From positions 1 to 52,061 of the forward strand of contig JBGZSM010000032.1 of the NCBI GenBank assembly GCA_041853585.1: 52,061 bases of DNA, read 5' to 3'. A program made the translations under genes and the position numbers. Below the pieces are notes generated by a model, which had not been told where the DNA came from, made no database searches, and saw only the letters and a list, made by a program, of their open reading frames with translations. The stretch comes from JAUNKE01 sp041853585 (lineage in GTDB: Bacteria; Bacillota; Clostridia; Peptostreptococcales; Filifactoraceae). This document shows positions 33,352 through 40,820 of the stretch, piece after piece. Every line of letters begins with the position of its first letter. The first letter of the stretch is position 1.

Positions 33352-34553
33352 TATTCCTCCTTGTCATCCAATGCTGCGATTCCCGGTAAAATTTTTCCTT
33401 CCAAAAATTCAAGCGATGCGCCGCCGCCTGTCGAAATATGTGACATCTGACTGCCAAAGCCGAGTTGGTTGACCGCCGCTGCGGAATCTCCGCCGCCGAT
33501 GATGGTCACCGCTTCCCGATTGGCCGCCATCGCTTCGGCAACGGCAAAAGTTCCTTTGGCAAAATTCGGGAATTCAAAAACGCCCATCGGTCCGTTCCAA
33601 ACAACAGTCTTGGACTCCGCGATGATTTGTGCAAATTTTTCTCTGGTCTTGATTCCGATATCCAATCCCATAAATCCGTCTGCAATATTTTGGTCGGTTG
33701 TCGGCGTAGGCTCCGCATCGATTGCGAAGTGATCCGCGATGATAAAATCTTCCGGCAACAACAGATTGACGCCTTTATTCTTCGCTTTTTCAATCATCTC
33801 TTCGGCGTAGGAAATTTTTTCTTCTTCAAGCAGCGAATTTCCAATCGAATAGCCCTGCGCTTTCAAAAAGGTATATGCCATTCCGCCGCCGATGATGAGA
33901 TTATCGACCTTGTCCAACAGATTGTCGATGACGCCCAGTTTGTCGGAAACCTTCGCGCCACCTAAAATCGCGGTAAAAGGTCTTTGTGCATGCTCAATCG
34001 CATTGCCCAAAAAGTCCAATTCTTTCTCAATTAAAAATCCGCATACCCGGTCGCTCAAAAATTCACCCGCTCCGACGGTCGAGCAATGCGCTCGATGTGC
34101 CGAACCGAATGCGTCGGACACAAAAACATCCGCCAAGCTTGCCAATTCTTTTGAAAAGCTCTCTTCGTTTTTCGTTTCTTCTTTTCGAAATCTCGTGTTT
34201 TCCAAAAGCAAAATATCGCCGGACTTCATTTCAGCCACGATTTTTTTCGCTTGCTCGCCCACCACTTCTTTATCTGCGGCAAATGCGACTTTTTTGCCCA
34301 TGAGCTCTTCCAATTTTTTCGCGACCAATGCTAAAGAGAACTTTTGGTCATATTTCTTCGGTTTCCCCAAATGCGAACAAAGAATCACTTTCGCTCCCTG
34401 CGCGGAAAGATATTCAATCGTCGGCATCGCTCCGCGAATACGATTGAGGTCAGTGATTTGCTCATCCACAATCGGCACATTGAAATCAACACGCACAAGG
34501 ACTTTTTTGTTTTTCACATCAATATCTTTGATTGATTTTTTGTTGTATGCCAT
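33351..34553 (-). CDS. pgk: Phosphoglycerate kinase
   Basis: This 400-residue enzyme begins MAYNKKSIKDIDVKNKKVLV, followed by RVDFNVPI, and has HLGKPKKYDQKFSLA, the hinge region and the nucleotide loop GGGDSAAAVNQLG. The start is ATG 34553 because GGAGGAG stands directly upstream; an in-frame ATG at 34604 lies beyond the intergenic hairpin and has no site. It is 53 bases after gap and shares one base with tpiA. Confidence 0.97.
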   Translation of the reverse strand: MAYNKKSIKDIDVKNKKVLVRVDFNVPIVDEQITDLNRIRGAMPTIEYLSAQGAKVILCSHLGKPKKYDQKFSLALVAKKLEELMGKKVAFAADKEVVGEQAKKIVAEMKSGDILLLENTRFRKEETKNEESFSKELASLADVFVSDAFGSAHRAHCSTVGAGEFLSDRVCGFLIEKELDFLGNAIEHAQRPFTAILGGAKVSDKLGVIDNLLDKVDNLIIGGGMAYTFLKAQGYSIGNSLLEEEKISYAEEMIEKAKNKGVNLLLPEDFIIADHFAIDAEPTPTTDQNIADGFMGLDIGIKTREKFAQIIAESKTVVWNGPMGVFEFPNFAKGTFAVAEAMAANREAVTIIGGGDSAAAVNQLGFGSQMSHISTGGGASLEFLEGKILPGIAALDDKEE

Positions 34554-34576
34554 AGCTCCTCCAATATCAAAAGGCA

Positions 34577-34599
34577 TAAGCCCATCAATGATGGGCTTA
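34577..34599 (-). other. Intercistronic hairpin between gap and pgk
   Basis: TAAGCCCATC pairs perfectly with GATGGGCTTA around a three-base loop, seven bases after the gap stop. On the minus strand the next bases are TGCCTTTTG, a poor T run. It is better suited to partial termination, processing or mRNA stabilisation than to full termination, and would set different levels of gap versus pgk-eno mRNA. Confidence 0.7.
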
Positions 34600-34605
34600 C
34601 TCAAT

Positions 34606-35613
34606 TTATTTACTCAAGCTTGCAAAATATCCCAAAGTTCTTATCAACTGATTTGTATAGGACATTTCATTGTCATACCAAGCTGCTGTTTTTACAAGTT
34701 GTTCTCCATTGACTTCAATTACTTTTGTAAGTGTTGCGTCAAACAATGAGCCTTCGCTGATGCCGATAACATCCGAAGATACGATCTCGTCTTCCGTATA
34801 TCCGAATGATTCGTTTGCAGCCGCTTTCATCGCCGCATTGATTTCTTCAACCGTTACTTTCTTATCCAAAGTGACGAACAGTTCCGTAATGGAGCCGGTG
34901 ATTACCGGTACTCGCTGTGCCGAACCGTCCAACTTGCCTTTCAGCTCCGGAATAACCAATCCGATTGCTTTTGCCGCTCCGGTTGAGTTTGGAATAATAT
35001 TTTCCGCAGCCGCTCTCGCTCTTCTTTGGTCGCCTTTTCGATGTGGCGCATCCAATGTGTTTTGGTCATTGGTATAAGCGTGGATGGTTGTCATAAATCC
35101 TTTTTGGATTCCGAAATTGTCATGAAGTACCTTTGCCATCGGTGCAAGGCAGTTGGTTGTGCAGGATGCTCCCGAAATTACAGTTTCGGAACCGTCAAGC
35201 ACATGATTGTTTACATTATATACTACAGTTTTAAGGTCGCCTGTTGCCGGTGCGGAAATAACTACCTTTTTCGCTCCCGCTTTAATATGTGCTTCCGCTT
35301 TTTCTTTGTCCGTAAAAAATCCGGTACATTCCAAAACAACATCAACGCCGAGTTCTCCCCAAGGAAGTTTTGACGGGTCAGCCTCTGCAAAAACTTTTAT
35401 TTTGTCGCCGTTGACAACAAAACCATCCGCCACCAATTCAATCTTTCCGTTGAAACGACGATGTGCCGAATCGTATTTGAAAAGATGAGCGAGCATTTCA
35501 GCATCCGTCAAATCGTTAATTGCCACGATGTCATACTTATCCTTTTGCTCAACCAGCTTTCTTAGCGCAAGTCTTCCTATTCTTCCAAATCCGTTGATTG
35601 CTACCTTAATCAT
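34606..35613 (-). CDS. gap: Glyceraldehyde-3-phosphate dehydrogenase (NAD-type)
   Basis: This 335-residue enzyme has the Rossmann start IKVAINGFGRIGRLALRKL, the NAD-type AINDLTD, the catalytic cysteine in SGASCTTNCLAPMA and TTIHAYTNDQNTLD. It is the first gene of the glycolytic run, with GGAGG before its ATG, its own extended -10 promoter at 35687 and a small leader hairpin (GTCTG/CAGAC at 35641-35656). CggR, the usual upstream regulator in many Firmicutes, is absent; rpoN occupies the upstream position. Confidence 0.98.
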   Translation of the reverse strand: MIKVAINGFGRIGRLALRKLVEQKDKYDIVAINDLTDAEMLAHLFKYDSAHRRFNGKIELVADGFVVNGDKIKVFAEADPSKLPWGELGVDVVLECTGFFTDKEKAEAHIKAGAKKVVISAPATGDLKTVVYNVNNHVLDGSETVISGASCTTNCLAPMAKVLHDNFGIQKGFMTTIHAYTNDQNTLDAPHRKGDQRRARAAAENIIPNSTGAAKAIGLVIPELKGKLDGSAQRVPVITGSITELFVTLDKKVTVEEINAAMKAAANESFGYTEDEIVSSDVIGISEGSLFDATLTKVIEVNGEQLVKTAAWYDNEMSYTNQLIRTLGYFASLSK

Positions 35614-35686
35614 TGTAAGCCTCCTAAATTTTTATTTTCAGTCTGCCATATCAGACCGGTACCTAGTCGTACGATTTACCTCTCCT

Positions 35687-35695
35687 ATTGTACCA
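35687..35695 (-). promoter_or_regulatory. Extended -10 promoter of the gap operon
   Basis: On the minus strand the sequence TGGTACAAT is an extended -10 element about 75 bases before the gap start. The TAGTCT located 17 bases further upstream is a poor -35. The leader contains an ACCGGT palindrome and a small hairpin at 35641-35656; no CggR-type operator is recognised. Confidence 0.5.
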
Positions 35696-35749
35696 TAAAA
35701 CTTTTACTTAGACTATATCATTTGACATAATAAGAAAAAATCAATTTTA

Positions 35750-37090
35750 TCACAACTCTTTTCGCTGAGAAGAACCTGCTATCTTCATTTCTTCCCGATA
35801 TTTTGCAACGGTTCTTCTGGATATCTGCAAGCCTTTTTCATTTAGCATGTCACAAATTTTTTGGTCGCTGAGCGGCTTTTTCTTATTCTCTTCTTTGATT
35901 AAATTTCGAATTTCGTCCTTAATGGATTTGCTCGACACCGTCTCCCCGTCCTCTGTCTGAAGCGAAGTTGTAAAAAAATATCGAAACTCGTACATTCCTT
36001 TGGGCGTCAGCATATATTTTTCTTTGACCGCCCGCGATATCGTCGATTCATGAAATCCCGTTTCAAGCGAAATATCCTTGAGCTTCATCGGCACGAGCCT
36101 TGCATTTTCCTTTTCAAAAAAATCACGCTGATATTTGATGATTTGTTCCGCGACCTTATGAATGGTTTTTTTGCGCTGCTCGATATTGCGTATCAGCGCC
36201 ACCGCTTTGTTAAGCTTCTCTTTGATATAGTCCTGAGCCTCGGCATCGGTCGTCTCGGTCAGGATTTTTTGATAAAAATCGCTGACAAAAAGTTTGGGCA
36301 AAGTGCCGTTATCCACGATTTCAAGCTTTTCTCCGTTTTTTTCGATGATGACATCGGGCAAAATATACGAAGGTCGAAAGGTTGAGAATCTTCTGCCCGG
36401 CTTGGGGTCGAGCGATTTGATGTTCTTGATTATCTCCGAAAGTTCATTTTCGCTGATTTTATATTTCTTTTGCAAAGCCTGATATTTTTTTTGAGCCACA
36501 TCGTCCAAATCATTTTCGATAATGTCATAGAGAATTTCGTTCTTCTTATTTTTTTGCCCGATTTGCAAGAGCAGACATTCTCTCAAATTTCGAGCCAACA
36601 ATCCCGCCGGTTCGATGCTTTGAATTTTTTGAAGTATCTTCTGAAATTCCGAAAGCGAAATTCCAATCTCCTTTGCGCAGCTTGCTTCATCGCCGACGAA
36701 ATATCCGCTGTCATTGACATGTTCGATAATATAGTAGGCAATTTCTTCTTCCTTTTTGGACAATATAATAGAAGAGATTTCGTTGACCAAGTGGTCATAC
36801 AAACTTTCTTGACCGCCCAAAAAATTCTCCGGATTAATTTCCGTCTCATGATATTCATTTTCATTATATTTTTTGCTGCTGGCATTGGCTTGAATGTCCA
36901 TCACGAATTTTGTCCAGTCGATGTCGCTGTTTCGCTCCACTTCCAGCACCGGATTTTCATTCAACTCCTCAGCGATGAGCAATTCCACATCCTGACTGTT
37001 CATCTGTAAAATTTCAATCGCTTGCCGAAGCTCCTTCGTCAAATGCAATTTCTGCGTCTGTCTGGTATCTATTGAAAAATTGAGTTTCAT
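35750..37090 (-). CDS. rpoN: RNA polymerase sigma-54 factor
   Basis: This 446-residue protein has the amino-terminal activator-interacting region (QTQKLHLTKELRQAIEILQMNSQDVELL), an acidic stretch, the core-binding region and the DNA-binding part (ISLETGFHESTISRAVKEKY as helix-turn-helix). The RpoN box ISRRTVAKYREEMKIAGS lies at the end. The start is ATG 37090 with GGAG nine bases upstream. It directly precedes gap. Sigma-54 needs enhancer-binding partners, none of which is encoded in the window. Confidence 0.95.
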   Translation of the reverse strand: MKLNFSIDTRQTQKLHLTKELRQAIEILQMNSQDVELLIAEELNENPVLEVERNSDIDWTKFVMDIQANASSKKYNENEYHETEINPENFLGGQESLYDHLVNEISSIILSKKEEEIAYYIIEHVNDSGYFVGDEASCAKEIGISLSEFQKILQKIQSIEPAGLLARNLRECLLLQIGQKNKKNEILYDIIENDLDDVAQKKYQALQKKYKISENELSEIIKNIKSLDPKPGRRFSTFRPSYILPDVIIEKNGEKLEIVDNGTLPKLFVSDFYQKILTETTDAEAQDYIKEKLNKAVALIRNIEQRKKTIHKVAEQIIKYQRDFFEKENARLVPMKLKDISLETGFHESTISRAVKEKYMLTPKGMYEFRYFFTTSLQTEDGETVSSKSIKDEIRNLIKEENKKKPLSDQKICDMLNEKGLQISRRTVAKYREEMKIAGSSQRKEL

Positions 37091-37170
37091 TTGTTCACGC
37101 TCCATTCAATTTATTCTACCATAGCGCGATTGAATTGTGAACCGAAAGGCGGATAATTTGAATTGAAAAG

Positions 37171-37202
37171 AAAAAAGGACAGCCAAAGCCGTCCTCTTTT
37201 TT
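37171..37202 (-). terminator. Intrinsic terminator of the valS-pheST operon
   Basis: GGAC (37177-37180) with GTCC (37191-37194) and an inner GC pair form a stem flanked by A and T runs, touching the pheT stop. Minus-strand T residues follow the stem. Confidence 0.75.
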
Positions 37203-39582
37203 ATCGCAATACCGCATCAGCTTCTTCTTTAAGCTGAGTCAGTATTTTTTCCAATACCTTATTGATTTCTTCATCAGTCAGCGTTCTGTCTTTCGCTCGG
37301 AACACGAGGGCGAAAGCTACGGATTTTTTGTTTTCGCCGACCTGCTCGCCTTCGTAGATGTCAAACAGCTCCACGGATTCCAAATTCTTCTTGCCGTATT
37401 TTTTGATGATGTTCGCCAATTCGCCGACCTGCTTGGATTTATTGACAACGAGTGCAATATCTTTGGCAATCGCCGGATATTTCGGAATCGGATTGTAATG
37501 CACATTCAAATCCGAACTTGCCATCAGCTCTTGGATATACAGCTCAAACACATAGGCTCTTTTCTTGATGTCGAATTCTTCCAACACAAAAGGATGCACT
37601 TCGCCGATGGTTGCAACGAGTCGGTCTTGAACATAAACATCCGCACATCGCGTCGGATGGTACATCGCATTTTCACTCTGCGCCTGATAGAGCGCATCAT
37701 GGATTCCGATTCCGTTTAGAATTCCTTCCAATCTCGCTTTCGCGGTGAAAAAGTCTTCGCCGTCGCCGTAGATCCCCGCCACCATCGATTTCTTTTCATT
37801 CGGCAGCTCGCCGCCTTCGTCAAAGAATGTGTTGCCGTATTCAAAAGCTGTAAGCGCCTCATTTTTTCTTGCAAGGTTCAGCGAAATCACTTCCAGCATC
37901 GACGGCATCAGCGTCGTTCTCATCACGGAAGTTTCTTCGCCCAACGGATTGAGCAGACGAAGCAATTTGTGATATTTCTCGCCTTGAATTTTTGATTTTT
38001 CAAGTGTCATCGGGCTCACGAAGGAATAGGTTGTAATCTCGGTCAGTCCGTTACTGCGAGATAGTTGTTTGATGCGGTCTTCAAATTTTCGCTCCGGTGA
38101 TTTGTGCGCTTGAGTGACCGATGCGTAAATCGGCTTGGAGGAAATATTGTTGTAACCGTAAATTCGTGCGATTTCTTCGACGATATCTTCTCGAATCGTC
38201 ATATCCATTCGCTCCGGCGGAACGATGAGTTGAAGGTCGTCGCCTTCGATTGTTACTTCAAACAACAGTTTTTTCAAAATGGATTCGATGCTCGATGCCG
38301 GAATTTCCTCTCCAAGAATACGATTGATGTAGCTGATTTTTGTTTGGATGACCGTATTTTGAAAATCATTCGCATACACATCGACGGTGTCGTTGACAAC
38401 CTCTCCCGCTCCAATCATTTCAATCAGATGACAGGCACGCTCGATAGCATCTTGCGGTCGCAAAATGTCGATTCCTTTTTCAAAAGCGGATGACGCATCG
38501 GTACGAATTCCCAATCTTCTCGATGTGAGCCGTACGGAATCGCTATCAAAATTTGCCGCTTCAAGCAAAATAGCGCTCGTATTTTCATCCACTTCGGTGT
38601 TTGCTCCGCCCATCACGCCGGCGATGCCGATCGGTTTTTCGCCATCGGTAATCAGCAGCGTATCTTTATCCAATTTGTATTCTTTGTCGTCCAAGGTTGT
38701 GATTTGCTCGCCGTCTTTCGCGCGACGAACCACGATTTTTTTCGTGGTCAGCTTGTTCAAATCGTACGCATGAAGCGGCTGTCCATATTCAATCATCACA
38801 TAGTTGGTGATATCGACAATATTGTTTATCGGTCTAAGCCCGTAGCTTATCAATCGTTGACGAAGCCAAAACGGAGACGGCTGAATTTTGACATTGCGAA
38901 TTTCTTTCGCCATAAATCGCGGACAAAGCGCCTTGTCTTCCACTTCGACGGCAACGGAAACTTGGCCTTCCGTCGCTTTTGAAATTTCTTTGCTCGGCAA
39001 TCGGAATCCGGTATCCAGCGTTGCCGCCGTTTCTTTTGCAATTCCGATGAACGCGCGACAGTCGGGACGATTTGCCGTCAATTCAAATTCGATGATTACA
39101 TCGCGCAGTCCCATCGCTTCAATGGCATTGTCGCCGACTTGAAATTCGTCATTTAATATATAGATTCCGTTTTGTGATTTTTCTTCCACATATTTGCTGT
39201 CGATGCCGAGTTCTTCACAGGAGCAGAGCATCCCGAAAGAATCCACGCCGCGCAATTTGCCTTTTTTAATCTTGACCCCATTCGGCAGTTTCGCTCCTTC
39301 CACGGCAACGGGGATGATATCGCCCGCCGAAATATTGTTCGCTCCCGTTACGATTTGCAGCGGCTCTTGCTGACCGACATTCACCTTGGTGATGACCAAT
39401 TTTTCAGCATCGGGATGTGGAAGGATTTCCAAAATTTGTCCGATGAGGATATTTTCCAATTCATCGCCTACATATTCGATGGTTTCCACCTTCGTTCCGC
39501 TCATCGTCATCAGGTCGGCATATTTTTTCGGTTCTACATTGATGTCTGTATAATCTTTCAACCAGTTTAATGATACTCTCAA
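37201..39582 (-). CDS. pheT: Phenylalanyl-tRNA synthetase beta subunit
   Basis: This 793-residue subunit has an amino-terminal EMAP/OB-type tRNA-binding domain (about 40-150, ILIGQILEILPHPDAEKL), the B3/B4 editing domain (about 200-380), B5 and the carboxyl FDX-ACB domain (about 700-793, NPIPKYPAIAKDIALVVNK). It forms an alpha2-beta2 enzyme with PheS and removes mischarged tyrosine. It lies 12 bases after pheS. Confidence 0.97.
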   Translation of the reverse strand: MRVSLNWLKDYTDINVEPKKYADLMTMSGTKVETIEYVGDELENILIGQILEILPHPDAEKLVITKVNVGQQEPLQIVTGANNISAGDIIPVAVEGAKLPNGVKIKKGKLRGVDSFGMLCSCEELGIDSKYVEEKSQNGIYILNDEFQVGDNAIEAMGLRDVIIEFELTANRPDCRAFIGIAKETAATLDTGFRLPSKEISKATEGQVSVAVEVEDKALCPRFMAKEIRNVKIQPSPFWLRQRLISYGLRPINNIVDITNYVMIEYGQPLHAYDLNKLTTKKIVVRRAKDGEQITTLDDKEYKLDKDTLLITDGEKPIGIAGVMGGANTEVDENTSAILLEAANFDSDSVRLTSRRLGIRTDASSAFEKGIDILRPQDAIERACHLIEMIGAGEVVNDTVDVYANDFQNTVIQTKISYINRILGEEIPASSIESILKKLLFEVTIEGDDLQLIVPPERMDMTIREDIVEEIARIYGYNNISSKPIYASVTQAHKSPERKFEDRIKQLSRSNGLTEITTYSFVSPMTLEKSKIQGEKYHKLLRLLNPLGEETSVMRTTLMPSMLEVISLNLARKNEALTAFEYGNTFFDEGGELPNEKKSMVAGIYGDGEDFFTAKARLEGILNGIGIHDALYQAQSENAMYHPTRCADVYVQDRLVATIGEVHPFVLEEFDIKKRAYVFELYIQELMASSDLNVHYNPIPKYPAIAKDIALVVNKSKQVGELANIIKKYGKKNLESVELFDIYEGEQVGENKKSVAFALVFRAKDRTLTDEEINKVLEKILTQLKEEADAVLR

Positions 39583-39594
39583 AATACACCTCCA

Positions 39595-40614
39595 CTAAAA
39601 CTGTTTCAAAAATCGTAAATCATTTTCATATAACAAACGGATGTCTTCAATTCCGTATTTGAGCATCGCAATTCTGTCGATTCCCATACCGAACGCAAAT
39701 CCCGAGTATTCATTCGGGTCGATGCCGCAATTGGACAATACATTCGGATGAACCATGCCCGCTCCCAAAATCTCAATCCAACCTTCCTGTTTGCAAACCG
39801 GACAGCCTTCGCCATGACATTTAAAGCAAGTGATATCCACTTCGGCGCTCGGCTCGGTAAATGGGAAGTTGTGCGGTCTGAATTTCGCTTTGGTCTCTTC
39901 ACCGAACATCTGTTTTATAAAAATTTCCAATGTGTCTTTGAGATTGGCAAAGGTGATATTTTTATCCACCACCAATCCTTCCACCTGATGAAACATCGGG
40001 GAATGTGTTGCATCCGGCGTGTCATATCGGAAGCATCTTCCCAAAGATATCATTCGTATCGGCGGTTTTTGATTTTTCATCGTGCGAATCTGTACGGTCG
40101 ATGTATGCGGTCTGAGCACAATATTCTCGGAGAAATAGAAAGTGTCGCTCATCTCACGGGATGGATGAAACTTCGGCGAATTCAGATGGTCAAAACTGTT
40201 TTCAACCGTTTCCACTTCGGGTCCGTCCTCGATGGAGAAGCCCATCGACATAAAAATTTCTTCAATTTCACTCATCGCCAATGAAATCGGATGTTGTTTA
40301 CCGACAAAGTGAGTCTTTGCCGGAATGGTCACATCGATTTTTTCAAGCTGAATTCTTTGCTCAATGGTCTTGAGCTTGATTTCTTTTTTCATCTGCTCGA
40401 TTTTATTTTCGATATCCGCACGAATTTCGTTGGCAATCATTCCGATTTTCGGACGCTCGTCCGCCGGCAGCTTGCCGACCTCTTTCAAAATATTGGCAAG
40501 CTCATTTTTCTTTCCAAGAAATTTGACGCGCAAATTTTCTATCGTACTCAAATCGTTTACGGAGCTGAGTTCCTGTATCGCCTGCTCCTTGAGTTTTAAT
40601 AATCTGTCTTTCAA
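39595..40614 (-). CDS. pheS: Phenylalanyl-tRNA synthetase alpha subunit
   Basis: This 339-residue catalytic subunit has an amino-terminal coiled coil (about 1-85) and class II motifs: motif 2 in MISLGRCFRYDTPDATHSPMFHQVEG and motif 3 in GFAFGMGIDRIAML. The start is TTG 40612-40614, backed by AAGGAG nine bases upstream; no ATG is available before the coiled coil. It starts 11 bases after the small tautomerase gene and is followed by pheT. Confidence 0.96.
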   Translation of the reverse strand: MKDRLLKLKEQAIQELSSVNDLSTIENLRVKFLGKKNELANILKEVGKLPADERPKIGMIANEIRADIENKIEQMKKEIKLKTIEQRIQLEKIDVTIPAKTHFVGKQHPISLAMSEIEEIFMSMGFSIEDGPEVETVENSFDHLNSPKFHPSREMSDTFYFSENIVLRPHTSTVQIRTMKNQKPPIRMISLGRCFRYDTPDATHSPMFHQVEGLVVDKNITFANLKDTLEIFIKQMFGEETKAKFRPHNFPFTEPSAEVDITCFKCHGEGCPVCKQEGWIEILGAGMVHPNVLSNCGIDPNEYSGFAFGMGIDRIAMLKYGIEDIRLLYENDLRFLKQF

Positions 40615-40625
40615 TGCCTTACTCC

Positions 40626-40811
40626 TTATTTATAGAAAACCAACTCGCCTGCACGAGCGTAATTTTCTTTTTCCATCTCACGAATAATCACGGTTACCGC
40701 GTCCTTGGAGCAGCCGACCGTTTCAACCAATGCTTCGGTGACTTTTTTTACCATCGCTTTCTTTTGCTCGACGGTTCTGCCTTCCATCATTTCAACTTGT
40801 ACTACCGGCAT
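40626..40811 (-). CDS. 4-oxalocrotonate tautomerase-family protein
   Basis: This 61-residue protein has the catalytic proline directly after the initiator (MPVVQVEMMEGRTVEQKKAM) and the usual beta-alpha-beta size. Members are small hexameric tautomerases, often of unknown physiological substrate. GGAGG precedes the ATG. It sits nine bases after valS and 11 before pheS, so it is an unrelated small enzyme within a tRNA-synthetase operon. Confidence 0.9.
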   Translation of the reverse strand: MPVVQVEMMEGRTVEQKKAMVKKVTEALVETVGCSKDAVTVIIREMEKENYARAGELVFYK

Positions 40812-40820
40812 AATACCCTC

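Noticed and set aside
33892..34749. 285-codon plus-strand frame opposite pgk and gap
   Set aside because: It is antisense to two strongly conserved glycolytic genes and shows no protein-like motif.
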